Assembly: GCA_028680705.1 (NCBI GenBank)
Contig: JAQUJY010000026.1
Span: 1 to 34,751 of the forward strand
Source of the DNA: Bacteroidales bacterium
GTDB taxonomy: Bacteria; Bacteroidota; Bacteroidia; Bacteroidales; Tenuifilaceae
DNA: 34,751 nucleotides
Reading direction: 5' to 3'
Position numbers and translations under genes: made by a program. Of this stretch, positions 26,381 through 34,709 are shown piece by piece (position 1 is the first letter of the stretch; each line of letters begins with the position of its first letter). The notes under the pieces were generated by a model. It saw only the letters and a program-made list of their open reading frames with translations, did not search any database and was not told where the DNA came from.

Positions 26381-27799
26381 CTAATTTTTAATAAACCGAA
26401 CGGTTTTATTTAGATTCTGTGCTTTAACTTTTACAATATATACCCCGTTTGCTAAATGGGATATTGCCAATGGTTGGTTATGTGAATAGTCCTGTATTTG
26501 CAGCACTCTGTTTCCGGTGATACTATATATTTCAACACTTGCACGCTCAACACCATTGATGGAAATATGGTGGGTAGCAGGATTGGGATATATCTTAACA
26601 CTAAGATTTTGGCTTTCATCTATTGCAGAGGGGTCACTATTATAAACAAGTTCAGCTGAGGCCGTTGACTTAATCCCGGGCATATCTGCTAGAGACGCTG
26701 TTAGCGTTATTTCACCTGAGGTTGAAAATGTAAGAAGATTTTTGCTATTTACCGATGCGCCATCGAGGTTTGTTGACCAGATAATGGTTTTATCCAAGTC
26801 CCTTCGTCCTTTATGAAAAGCAAATGCCTCAAGCTGAAAACTGTCCCCTTCAATTATTTTGGGTAGGCTTTTTATTACAATCATATCAAGCACGCCAGTT
26901 ATCGATGAATTAGGAGTTACAGTCACGGCACCAGTAATTTCTGTTGACAATTCACCTAACCAGCCTGCATCACCAAGTACTGCAGTATGTACTTTTACGA
27001 AATGGATTACATCCAAATCAACATAGTTTCCATCCTTATCAACAGCCCAACTTATATCAAAAGCATCTCCGCCCGAATTCTCTTTTTCTAGGGTATATGG
27101 ATTATCAGGTACGGTATAAGGAGCCACTCCACGTATTTGATTATCTGCATATCCAAAAGCCTTTCGATAAGACTTTATATCTGCCGGTTTTGTTTTGTCC
27201 AATTCATCGGCAACCTGTGTGCCCGAAAGGGTATACTCTATTGGATTTACGCTTGGAAATATATCGGCATCTGGGTAATAGGGTTGGCTATGAACACCAT
27301 TTGCTAAAACATATCCTGAATTTCCATAATTATCAACCCAGGGAACATCGGCAGCCACAGTTTGGTTTGGATTGGTGTAAGTTACCTCATATTCTTTTAT
27401 AGTAGATGAGAAAAAATAGTCACTCCCGGCCAACTCGTACCAAGTATCGTCGGGTAATCCGTTCCCGTTCTCATCTTTCATTACGGAGACAATACCCTGC
27501 TCAGCCCAGTCACTGGAGGGGTTCCCAAATATGGTAAAGTCAACCCCAAAAGGATTATCGGGATGGTTCTCCACCGGATTTTCAAACTTAAATATAACAT
27601 AGCCCCCAAAAGCACCTAAACTCATGGAGCCTGTAATATGGCCAACCAATGAATTTCCAGAACTGGGAACTCCCCATGGGGTTTTATTTATAAACTGCCC
27701 GGGTGCAGGCTTGTACTCCAAAACCTCTGATATATATTGTGCCTGCAATGCTTTTGCTAAAAGCATTATAAGGGTTATTACAACAATTCTAGTCTTCAT
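26381..27799 (-). CDS. Cell-surface T9SS-sorted protein of the B12 locus
   Basis: A signal peptide (about 1-20, LAKALQAQ) leads into a 280-residue domain of unknown function with conserved-looking GGYVIFKFENPVEN, FGNPSSDWAEQG and DEDGNG-like acidic loops (KDENGNGLPDD) suited to calcium binding. An Ig-like (BIG2-type) domain occupies about 300-390. The last 75 residues form a Por sorting tail (IYPNPATHHISI). Similar proteins occur beside BtuB genes in Bacteroidota and may help capture B12, which is an inference. The gap to the receptor gene is 1 bp; a strong hairpin precedes the start. Confidence 0.82.
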   Translation of the reverse strand: MKTRIVVITLIMLLAKALQAQYISEVLEYKPAPGQFINKTPWGVPSSGNSLVGHITGSMSLGAFGGYVIFKFENPVENHPDNPFGVDFTIFGNPSSDWAEQGIVSVMKDENGNGLPDDTWYELAGSDYFFSSTIKEYEVTYTNPNQTVAADVPWVDNYGNSGYVLANGVHSQPYYPDADIFPSVNPIEYTLSGTQVADELDKTKPADIKSYRKAFGYADNQIRGVAPYTVPDNPYTLEKENSGGDAFDISWAVDKDGNYVDLDVIHFVKVHTAVLGDAGWLGELSTEITGAVTVTPNSSITGVLDMIVIKSLPKIIEGDSFQLEAFAFHKGRRDLDKTIIWSTNLDGASVNSKNLLTFSTSGEITLTASLADMPGIKSTASAELVYNSDPSAIDESQNLSVKIYPNPATHHISINGVERASVEIYSITGNRVLQIQDYSHNQPLAISHLANGVYIVKVKAQNLNKTVRFIKN

Positions 27800-27814
27800 A
27801 ATTAAAATATTAAA

Positions 27815-27842
27815 CAGCGGGAAGAGAATTCTCTCCCCGCTG
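27815..27842 (-). terminator. Strong intercistronic hairpin within the B12 operon
   Basis: CAGCGGG at one end pairs with CCCGCTG at the other, and the AGAGAA/TTCTCT centre continues the stem with a single A-C or G-T mismatch. On the minus strand it is followed by TTTAATATTTT. It lies between the first and second genes of the operon, so it may be an attenuator, a processing site or a partial terminator. Confidence 0.7.
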
Positions 27843-27849
27843 TGGTAAA

Positions 27850-30315
27850 CTAATTAACTATAATTAATTTAGAGTGGGTTCCTTGTGATGTTTTGATTTT
27901 CACAAAGTAGTTACCTTTTGCCTGTCTGCTAATGTCAATAAGTTCGGTATTCTGATAATTCGTATTCTTGTAAATTAGAATTCCGTTTATACTAAAAATG
28001 CTTACCTCCATATTTTCGTTGGAATCGGTTTTAATCCTAAACACGCCATTAGATGGGTTTGGATACACAATAAAATCAGCAATGGACAGATTTTGGATAC
28101 CAGACACTGGGATAATGGTTACCGTAAATAAATCTGTAACCGATTTGCCATTGGATACGCCTTCGATAACAATCTCAGCAACTCCATTGGCTCCTGCCAC
28201 ATAGGAAAGCGTTAATTCGTCGCCTAAAATAATTGCTGTTACAATGTCGCTGTTCGAGTTGCTTTTTACCGACTTTGTTATGATATCATCATCGGCATCA
28301 GAGAACACGTCAGATAGTGAAATAATGGTATCTGCAGAATTTTCAGGTACTTCAATATCGGCAATGGGGTTAATAACTACAGGTGGTACATCAGGTACAA
28401 TATATAGATTATCGATATTAAAATATGTGGGAGTATTAATACCACAATCACCTACATCGGTTGATGAGAGGTTAAAGAGTAAAGTATCAATTTTTCCCAG
28501 AGAACTTAGCTCAACCCATTGCCATGTTTTAACAATGTAGTCCTTGGTATTATCATCGAACCTGTAATCGGCTAAATAGAAATCAACGACTTCCGTTTCA
28601 ACACCATCTTTTAAACCCCAAACTGAAAGCTTTAAATAATCGGGGTCGTCACCAGTCTCTCCTCCAAACTTTTTAGTAAAATCATCACCCTGTTCCATAG
28701 AAAGGGCTACATAGGTACTATTTGTAACATAGAAACCTTTTACATGATGAGCTGAATTATCGCTAAAAGTTAATGGCAAGGGTATAGTTTCATTAGTTTC
28801 CCAATCGGAAGAAACATAAGCAACACCATAATTTTTACCATTGGATGCAAGGGTATCAAACCCCGACCCAGTAATTGCGCTGTACTGGTTGGTAAACCCA
28901 GGGGTAACAACATCGGAAATATTTGAGTAGGTCCATCCCTCCCAAGACCATTCTGATTGAATATTATCGAATTTTGCCAATCCGCTTACAAAGTTGCCAG
29001 AACCGTCGTCGCCATTCCAGTAACTTTCATCGGCAAGGGTAAGGTCTTCAAAATCAGTAATCGTATAGTTCCCTGAAATTTCAGGATAAACACCGACAAT
29101 TAACCTCTCTGTTGCAGACTGGCCATTTGACGTAGCTTTTACAAGAATAGTCGTTTGTCCTGCTTCAAGGAAATCAATGGTTAGAATAGCTTCGTTAATA
29201 CTAGCCGAAGCAACGTTACTGAATGAATTTGAAACAATTCCATAAAATACTTCTTTATCATCGGGATTCGTAAAATGATTGTTTAGATTAATTTTCAGGC
29301 TACTATCACTCTCGTAGGCTGAAATTATACCTAGTGGTTCTATGATAGTTGGCGGTTTGTTAGCCATTACCTTTGCTACTGGTCTTCCCCACGATAATAC
29401 ATAAACGCCGTTATCATCAACTGGTTCAAGTATATTTCCACAAGATTTAACCATTGTAAGCCAATCCGTTCCATCAGTGGCTATTGCTAGAGTATCAAAA
29501 TTATAGCCATCACCAATGGTTTGATTCCAAACAGCCAAAACCTTATCTGATGAAAAATCATTGAAGTTAAACATCACATTACCCACTTCATCAACCTCAC
29601 AGTCATAGGCTCCACAAGGAATATCAGTGAGTTTAGTAGCCTCTGTTAGGGTTAATGGTACTGCTTCTGGATTACTGATTATAGGACTAATATCCGCACT
29701 GCTCCATCGATACACTGCATTCGCAGTAGCGCCAAGAAAAGATGTAGAATAATAAATATTACCCTCATTATCTGTTGCCAATCCCGCAGAATTTCCTCCT
29801 ATTTCAATTACTTTCTGGTGATTATTTGTTCCCTCAGTATCTAAAACAAAAATAGATGTTGGGTCGTTCCAATCTTCACTATTCAGCCCCGAAACAAGGG
29901 CTTTGCCATTAAGAAAATCTAAATCATAATTACCGGGCATAAGAGCTTCCAACTCCCAAATGCCTGTTTCCATATTTATGCTATAAATTCTATCATCAGT
30001 ATTTCCTGAGTTTGTAAAACCAGCCCATATTTCAGTACCATCAGGCGATATGGTAACAAAACTTGGCCAAGCATTATAACCTTCAGGTTTTCCATATTTA
30101 CTGATTTCCAATCCTGTTTCCATGTTAAAACAGCGAATAGTGTCGCCGTCGTTGGCATAAAGTAAATTACCGTAAACATCAAAGGAAGAGAATGTATCGT
30201 TATCTGACAGTATATCAATTGCATTAAATCCTTCGGAGGGCGTTAAATAGCTTTGTGCCGACACAAAAAAACTGCACAATACTATTGTGGTAAGCGTTGT
30301 AAATATTTTCTTCAT
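27850..30315 (-). CDS. T9SS-sorted propeller/DUF4465 protein, first gene of the B12 operon
   Basis: This 821-residue protein has a signal peptide (1-20), an N-terminal propeller-like region (about 25-320), a short beta-sandwich linker, a DUF4465 domain at about 417-640 (TITDFEDLTLADESYWNGDD, YFNIDNLYI), a cadherin-like domain (VPENSADTIISLSDVFSDAD, about 645-725) and a Por sorting tail from about 733 (FIVYPNPSNGVF). DUF4465 proteins are frequent partners of B12 receptors in Bacteroidota. The propeller part resembles the BtuG-like lipoprotein at the operon's other end. Location downstream of a cobalamin riboswitch suggests surface binding of cobamides. Confidence 0.85.
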   Translation of the reverse strand: MKKIFTTLTTIVLCSFFVSAQSYLTPSEGFNAIDILSDNDTFSSFDVYGNLLYANDGDTIRCFNMETGLEISKYGKPEGYNAWPSFVTISPDGTEIWAGFTNSGNTDDRIYSINMETGIWELEALMPGNYDLDFLNGKALVSGLNSEDWNDPTSIFVLDTEGTNNHQKVIEIGGNSAGLATDNEGNIYYSTSFLGATANAVYRWSSADISPIISNPEAVPLTLTEATKLTDIPCGAYDCEVDEVGNVMFNFNDFSSDKVLAVWNQTIGDGYNFDTLAIATDGTDWLTMVKSCGNILEPVDDNGVYVLSWGRPVAKVMANKPPTIIEPLGIISAYESDSSLKINLNNHFTNPDDKEVFYGIVSNSFSNVASASINEAILTIDFLEAGQTTILVKATSNGQSATERLIVGVYPEISGNYTITDFEDLTLADESYWNGDDGSGNFVSGLAKFDNIQSEWSWEGWTYSNISDVVTPGFTNQYSAITGSGFDTLASNGKNYGVAYVSSDWETNETIPLPLTFSDNSAHHVKGFYVTNSTYVALSMEQGDDFTKKFGGETGDDPDYLKLSVWGLKDGVETEVVDFYLADYRFDDNTKDYIVKTWQWVELSSLGKIDTLLFNLSSTDVGDCGINTPTYFNIDNLYIVPDVPPVVINPIADIEVPENSADTIISLSDVFSDADDDIITKSVKSNSNSDIVTAIILGDELTLSYVAGANGVAEIVIEGVSNGKSVTDLFTVTIIPVSGIQNLSIADFIVYPNPSNGVFRIKTDSNENMEVSIFSINGILIYKNTNYQNTELIDISRQAKGNYFVKIKTSQGTHSKLIIVN

Positions 30316-30814
30316 TTTGTAATCTGTTAATTTGTTGTAACTACTATATTTTCCTCATATTATGCCCGTTCTCTGACTGCTCGGATGAAATGGCTCGGAC
30401 TAGGCGAACTTTTTTCTTTAAGCTGCATAATATTCACCTTTAACTTGAAAACTCATCCATAAACTAACAATGAGGCCATATTTCGCCTATTTGTCGGGTT
30501 AAAAAGAGTCTTCCAAGAACTGATAACAATTAGATGGGAACTGGAGGATAGGTGAGAACCCCATTCATACAACGATTCCGATTGGGGTTTAAAACTATGC
30601 ACATGGGCTTAAAAAGATAGTGTTGATTTTTTTCAACACAAAACTTAGCAATTGTGGCATTACGTTTTACAATTGCTCTAAATCGAAGTTCACCATTCAT
30701 CTTTTAAATAGATTAAAGATTAATAAATGGTAACTCGCGGGACATTAGAAAAATTACAGGGGGAGGGTTTGGTTAACTCTCTCGCCTTTCACCCGAAAGC
30801 TACGATAATTTGGT
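30316..30814 (-). other. Unusually long leader between riboswitch and first gene, with a 56-codon ORF
   Basis: About 500 nt separate the aptamer from the first start codon. Just after the aptamer, CTTTC-GGGT-GAAAG forms a small hairpin (near 30787-30800). A frame on the minus strand, 30700-30530 (begins MNGELRFRAIVKRN, ends YPPVPI), could encode 56 residues, but its composition is not clearly protein-like. Hairpins GTGTTGA/TCAACAC (30620-30639) and AACCCCA/TGGGGTT also lie here. TCCGAGC occurs twice, 14 nt apart, near 30380-30400. Confidence 0.45.
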
Positions 30815-30970
30815 ATTCGGCAGGTCTTCTGACTGGTTCCGGCTTTATCGCCTTCCCGTCGGCGCAGTGGCAGACAGTGGCATAATGGTAAAACCTTAAT
30901 GGAACTTACAGCTACGGGGATAGTTCCTGACTTTAACAGGATTCCCTTTTAATCGTAATGAACCGAATTC
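30815..30970 (-). ncRNA. Cobalamin riboswitch
   Basis: Read on the minus strand the conserved core is unmistakable: GGGAATCC (30939-30946), AACTATCCCCGTAGCTGTAA (30906-30925), a GCCACTG segment, and the B12 box CCAGTCAGAAGACCTGCC (30819-30836). ATTCGG and CCGAAT at the two ends can pair as P1. It binds adenosylcobalamin or related cobamides and usually turns expression off when the ligand is abundant. It precedes the four-gene B12 uptake unit. Confidence 0.97.
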
Positions 30971-31019
30971 AACTACAAAGAAAGCATTTATTTTTCATTT
31001 GTCCATTGTTTCTGTTTTT

Positions 31020-31027
31020 TAAAGATA
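31020..31027 (-). promoter_or_regulatory. Possible -7 box for the riboswitch transcript
   Basis: TATCTTTA on the minus strand matches seven of eight positions of TAnnTTTG and lies about 50 nt upstream of the aptamer. The nearest TTTG upstream is 24 nt away, a little far, so this is tentative. Confidence 0.3.
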
Positions 31028-31184
31028 CACCTGTCCGTAGGTCGCCAGAAACAAAACATTCTTACAATGGTCTTGCTTGTGTACGCTAACACTCTAGTTT
31101 TATGTGTTTTAACTAGTTGTTATAAAAGAGATAAAGATGCCTAAGGAACATAAAGGGAAAGAGAGAACCTTTAATCCTCTATAA

Positions 31185-31217
31185 TTGTGAATATAATTGC
31201 GTTTAGTGCTATATTCG
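31185..31217 (+). promoter_or_regulatory. Possible promoter of the acetate transporter gene
   Basis: TTG at 31185-31187 and TATATTCG at 31210-31217 (seven of eight to TAnnTTTG) are spaced by 22 nt and would start transcription about 20 nt before ATG 31242. Confidence 0.35.
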
Positions 31218-31241
31218 CAAAATTTTAAAACAAAAAGAAAA

Positions 31242-31799
31242 ATGGAGAAAAAGATGGGAAATCCTGCTGTGGTGGGGCTTGCAGGTTTTGGCTTAACAAC
31301 GCTTTTGTTACAATTCCATAATATTGGAATTATGGGCTTAGGCCCTGTTGTTGCCATGGGATTTATATTTGGTGGCCTTGCACAAATGATAGCCGGGTTT
31401 CAGGAACAGAAGTTGGGAAATAATTTTGGGTATAGTGCCTTCACTGCTTACGGCAGTTTCTGGATAGGTCTTGGGATAATTTGGATGCTTAATCACTTTA
31501 ACATTTATCAATCGAGTACTACAGATGTTGGCTTTTTTATGCTTGCTTGGACTCTCTATACCACAATAATGTTCATAGCGTCCCTTAGGGTTCATAAGGC
31601 AATGGCTATTACTTTCGGGTTATTACTAATCGGATTTATCCTTCTTGTTTTGGGTCATTTTGGTTATCCCATTCTTAACAAGGTTGCCGGTTACGAACTT
31701 ATATTTTGCGCACTTGCAGCATGGTACATGATGGCAGCAATAATAATTAACGACTTAGCAGGGAAAGTAGTGCTACCTGTTGGAAAGCCATTATTGTAA
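31242..31799 (+). CDS. satP: Acetate/succinate-type transporter (GPR1/FUN34/YaaH, SatP family)
   Basis: This protein has six membrane helices and the family signature NPAVVGLAGFGLTT at its N-terminus, followed by GGLAQMIAGFQE and FTAYGSFWIGLG, as in SatP acetate channels/symporters of the inner membrane. The open frame runs back to a TTG at 31197, but ATG 31242 (185 residues, MEKKMGNPAVV) fits the family N-terminus and leaves a normal leader behind a plausible promoter. It is divergent from the B12 operon and convergent with pepE. It probably moves acetate, a main fermentation product, or succinate. Confidence 0.92.
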   Translation: MEKKMGNPAVVGLAGFGLTTLLLQFHNIGIMGLGPVVAMGFIFGGLAQMIAGFQEQKLGNNFGYSAFTAYGSFWIGLGIIWMLNHFNIYQSSTTDVGFFMLAWTLYTTIMFIASLRVHKAMAITFGLLLIGFILLVLGHFGYPILNKVAGYELIFCALAAWYMMAAIIINDLAGKVVLPVGKPLL

Positions 31800-31836
31800 T
31801 TTTAGCAACACCATATTAAGGCTTATGAAATAAAAA

Positions 31837-31854
31837 AGCCGCCATTAGGCGGCT
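31837..31854 (-). terminator. Intrinsic terminator of pepE
   Basis: AGCCGCC and GGCGGCT pair perfectly around a 4-nt loop; on the minus strand TTTTTTATTT follows directly. It lies 20 nt after the pepE stop and between convergent genes. On the plus strand no U-run follows, so it serves mainly pepE. Confidence 0.9.
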
Positions 31855-31874
31855 ACAAACTGTTGCTGTAAAGG

Positions 31875-32579
31875 CTATTCGAAAAGAAAATCAAAATCAT
31901 CCCCTGGTTTACACTCTCGTGGAGAACTCCCATGCTTAAAAACCCGAGCTGATTTAGGACCGATGAGATTAATATCACCATCATCAACCTTTATCATAGA
32001 GCCCTCACGTAAGCCAACAACATAGGAAAAAGGGTCCATTGCTATATATTCCTCAATTCGCTGCTCACGAGTTTCACCCGCATGTCCATCAGGGTTTGCA
32101 TCGAGATAATGGGGATTAATCTGAAAGCGTACTAGGTTAAATGCACTAAAGTTATCGGGTTCAACAATGGGCATATCGTTGGTAGTGCAAATAGTAGGGC
32201 TAGCAACATTGGCTCCCGCACTCCAACCCACATATGGGGTTCCATCCAAAACTTTATACCTAACTGTTTCAATTATATCAAGTTGCTGTATCATTTTTAA
32301 AAGCCTAAATGTATTCCCTCCGCCAACAACTATGGCCTCCGATTCTCTAATGGCTTTTTTATGATCTCTATGCTTATGCAGCGACTCTACTTCAATGCCC
32401 ATCTCACTAAAGCGCTTTTGAACCTTTTTTTCATACTCATCAAACGAAAATGTTACTGCAGCATACGGTAGGAATAGTACTTTTTTAATGCCTGATAAAA
32501 AAAGTTCTATTTGTTCCTTGGGGTGATGCAGATATTCCTCACCTGCATTGGTTGAATTTGATATGAGTAGTAATTTCAT
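31875..32579 (-). CDS. pepE: Dipeptidase E (aspartyl dipeptidase, peptidase S51)
   Basis: This 234-residue cytosolic enzyme cleaves dipeptides and tripeptides with N-terminal Asp. The Ser nucleophile is S120 in VGWSAGAN; D135 (NDMPIV) and H157 (INPHYLD) complete the triad at the same numbers as the Salmonella enzyme, and VGGGNTFRLL is the family's oxyanion-region motif. The length is standard. It is monocistronic with a clear terminator; a -7 box and a 12-bp palindrome are found upstream. Confidence 0.95.
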   Translation of the reverse strand: MKLLLISNSTNAGEEYLHHPKEQIELFLSGIKKVLFLPYAAVTFSFDEYEKKVQKRFSEMGIEVESLHKHRDHKKAIRESEAIVVGGGNTFRLLKMIQQLDIIETVRYKVLDGTPYVGWSAGANVASPTICTTNDMPIVEPDNFSAFNLVRFQINPHYLDANPDGHAGETREQRIEEYIAMDPFSYVVGLREGSMIKVDDGDINLIGPKSARVFKHGSSPRECKPGDDFDFLFE

Positions 32580-32606
32580 ATAAGACGTTATTAATGGTTT
32601 AAAAAT

Positions 32607-32618
32607 ATGTTATAACAT
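32607..32618. promoter_or_regulatory. 12-bp palindrome in the pepE leader
   Basis: ATGTTATAACAT is a perfect palindrome 28 bp upstream of the pepE start, downstream of its likely transcription start. It could be an operator; no regulator is identified. Confidence 0.3.
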
Positions 32619-32638
32619 TTAGCCGCATCGTGTATTCA

Positions 32639-32646
32639 CAAATATA
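32639..32646 (-). promoter_or_regulatory. -7 box of pepE
   Basis: TATATTTG on the minus strand is an exact match to TAnnTTTG, 59 nt before the pepE ATG. No -33 TTTG lies at the right distance. Confidence 0.45.
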
Positions 32647-32741
32647 ACTTATAAACAGGCTAAAATTGTGGGAACACTTAGATTTTTGACTAACTAATTA
32701 ATAAGTGGTACTAACGTAAAAGGACATGCATCAAAAGGACA

Positions 32742-34709
32742 TTAGTTTGGGTTATCACTAAACCACTTTGTTGTAAAAAAATGAACCTCGGTTTCTTCAT
32801 GTACCGAATTATTCCAACTTTCAATTGTACTTCGAATAATCTCTATTTGGGAATCTTCACTGTTATTCATCAATAACTTTAAAGTTTTATCAATTAAACT
32901 AACCAATGATGTAAAACTTAGACTGTTTTTACCCACGTTTGAGATTAATATAAACAGCTGTGAAATATTTGTATGCTCAGCATTATTCAGCAAATCTGTG
33001 TTTTCGGTAAATAATTTTAAGTCGCCCCCTGAATTTACCCACACTGCTGTACTGTTCTTTGTTTTTATTTTCAATCCCTTATACTGAAAGATGGAACATA
33101 TTGAAGCCTGGCTATCTGATATATAAATGTTCCTATCTATATTTTTTATTGAACTATTAACAATGGTCTCAACTTCCTGTTCGGTAATTGTATTGTTAAT
33201 CCTAAAATGATGATCTATTGAGTTTTTAATAAGGTAAACCAAGTAGTTAAGTGGCAGATTTTTTGAAGCAATGGCTAACAATCCTTTTGTTTCGCCGTAA
33301 TCATAGTCAAAGAGTATTAGGGTATCTCTTTCAAACTCTTTCTCGGGCCAAAGAATTGCCAGTTTGTTTTTGGGAGACGATAAAAAATTGGATGCCATTC
33401 TGTTCAACTCCTCACTATTGTCATTAATTGATTGCGCATAATCTTGTAATCGGAGTTTTTGTTTATGATTAACCCTAACAAATATAACACCCACAGAAAC
33501 AAAAAGCACTACGAGTAAAGCAAGAAACAATAAAAACACTTGATGTTGTTCTACTTTTGCCGACAGGTACGTTACCTCAGTTTGATACTTATCAGCCTCA
33601 TGCCCTAATTCCATCCGGTTTAAGTTTTCCTTAGCCTCAATACTGTGTAACGAATCCTTTATCTGTATAAATAGTTTATGATACCTTAATGCTTGAGAGG
33701 GCTTGTGAGTGGCTTCAAAAACCTGACTTAAATGAAAATAGATTAACTTAAGCGTTTCCTGGTGCTTAAGTTCCTTCGCTAGCTGCATTCCCTGTAAAAG
33801 ATACTGCTTAGATTTAGTGTAATCATTTAACTTAAAGTATGCATATCCCACGTTTTTAAGTACATATGAAAGCCTAGTCTTGTTACCAATATCAATAAAA
33901 ACCTGCATTGCACCCAGGTGGTGCTTCAATGCACCCTGGTAGTCATGGTTTTTAGCCAAAAGGGAACCGATATTATCATTAATAATAGCGACACCGAAAG
34001 CTAAGTTCAGCGAATCATAAATATGAGCAGCCTCTTTATAACTGTTAATGGCCTTTTCATGTTGGTTAAGTTCAACATACGAAGCAGCAATGTTGTTTGC
34101 TACCCCTGCCACTGCATAAGCTGTACCACTACTTTTGCTAATCTCATAGTAAATGGTAAAGTAATCGATAGCCTTCTTATAATCCTCTAGGTAAAAAAAT
34201 ATTTGACCAATATTATTGGATGCCATTCCAATTCCTGCGCTATACCCTATTTTTTCATGCTCACTTAAAGCTAAAAAGAAGTATTCAAGCGCTTTGGAAT
34301 ATCTACCCCATGTTTTGTATAAAACTCCAATACTATTATTCACCTCCCCCGCACCTTTAGCATCATTGTGAACCGTATAAACCGAGAGAGCGTTCTGACA
34401 TTCAAAGAGTGATTTATCAAATTCCCCTTGATTAAAATAAAGCATTGCTATACGGTGGTGAATATCGGCAACCTGTTCCCAGGCATTCCTTTTTGTTGAT
34501 ATTGCAAGGGCTTGCTCAAAGTAATGAATGCTCTTATCGTAAACACTGTCGTAATAGGCTAGACCCAAATCAAAAAGGACTTTGTATCTGGTCGAATCGT
34601 GATCTGCAAGTGCTTCAACCCGCTTTAGGCTGTCGATATATGGATTTGCCAATGAACTAAATGAAAACCCCAATAACATTAGCACGATTACGAATAGTTT
34701 CCTTTTCAT
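32742..34709 (-). CDS. TPR membrane protein with SpoIIE/PP2C-like degenerate C-terminal domain
   Basis: This 655-residue protein has a signal peptide (1-21), about eight TPR motifs (residues 25-365; repeats such as AGEVNNSIGVLYKTWGRYSK and ASNNIGQIFFYLEDYKKAID), a coiled-coil-like linker, one membrane helix (about 391-413) and a 230-residue cytosolic domain. In Bacteroidota this layout usually ends in a histidine kinase, a LuxR helix-turn-helix or a SpoIIE phosphatase. Here the order of strands (LILFDYDYGETKGLLAIASK, then AVWVNSGGDLKLF, then LFILISN) recalls SpoIIE, but metal-binding Asp-Gly pairs (DVTGHG, TDGV) are not kept. A signalling role is inferred. Confidence 0.7.
   Translation of the reverse strand: MKRKLFVIVLMLLGFSFSSLANPYIDSLKRVEALADHDSTRYKVLFDLGLAYYDSVYDKSIHYFEQALAISTKRNAWEQVADIHHRIAMLYFNQGEFDKSLFECQNALSVYTVHNDAKGAGEVNNSIGVLYKTWGRYSKALEYFFLALSEHEKIGYSAGIGMASNNIGQIFFYLEDYKKAIDYFTIYYEISKSSGTAYAVAGVANNIAASYVELNQHEKAINSYKEAAHIYDSLNLAFGVAIINDNIGSLLAKNHDYQGALKHHLGAMQVFIDIGNKTRLSYVLKNVGYAYFKLNDYTKSKQYLLQGMQLAKELKHQETLKLIYFHLSQVFEATHKPSQALRYHKLFIQIKDSLHSIEAKENLNRMELGHEADKYQTEVTYLSAKVEQHQVFLLFLALLVVLFVSVGVIFVRVNHKQKLRLQDYAQSINDNSEELNRMASNFLSSPKNKLAILWPEKEFERDTLILFDYDYGETKGLLAIASKNLPLNYLVYLIKNSIDHHFRINNTITEQEVETIVNSSIKNIDRNIYISDSQASICSIFQYKGLKIKTKNSTAVWVNSGGDLKLFTENTDLLNNAEHTNISQLFILISNVGKNSLSFTSLVSLIDKTLKLLMNNSEDSQIEIIRSTIESWNNSVHEETEVHFFTTKWFSDNPN

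Noticed and set aside
30360-30420. Second, partial B12-box-like sequence (CAGTCAGAGAACGGGC on the minus strand)
   Set aside because: Only CAGTCAGA matches the B12 box, and no other aptamer element lies upstream of it, so a tandem riboswitch is not supported.
31197-31241. TTG-initiated N-terminal extension of the acetate transporter
   Set aside because: It would add 15 polar residues before the family N-terminus and overlaps the likely promoter; ATG 31242 fits better.
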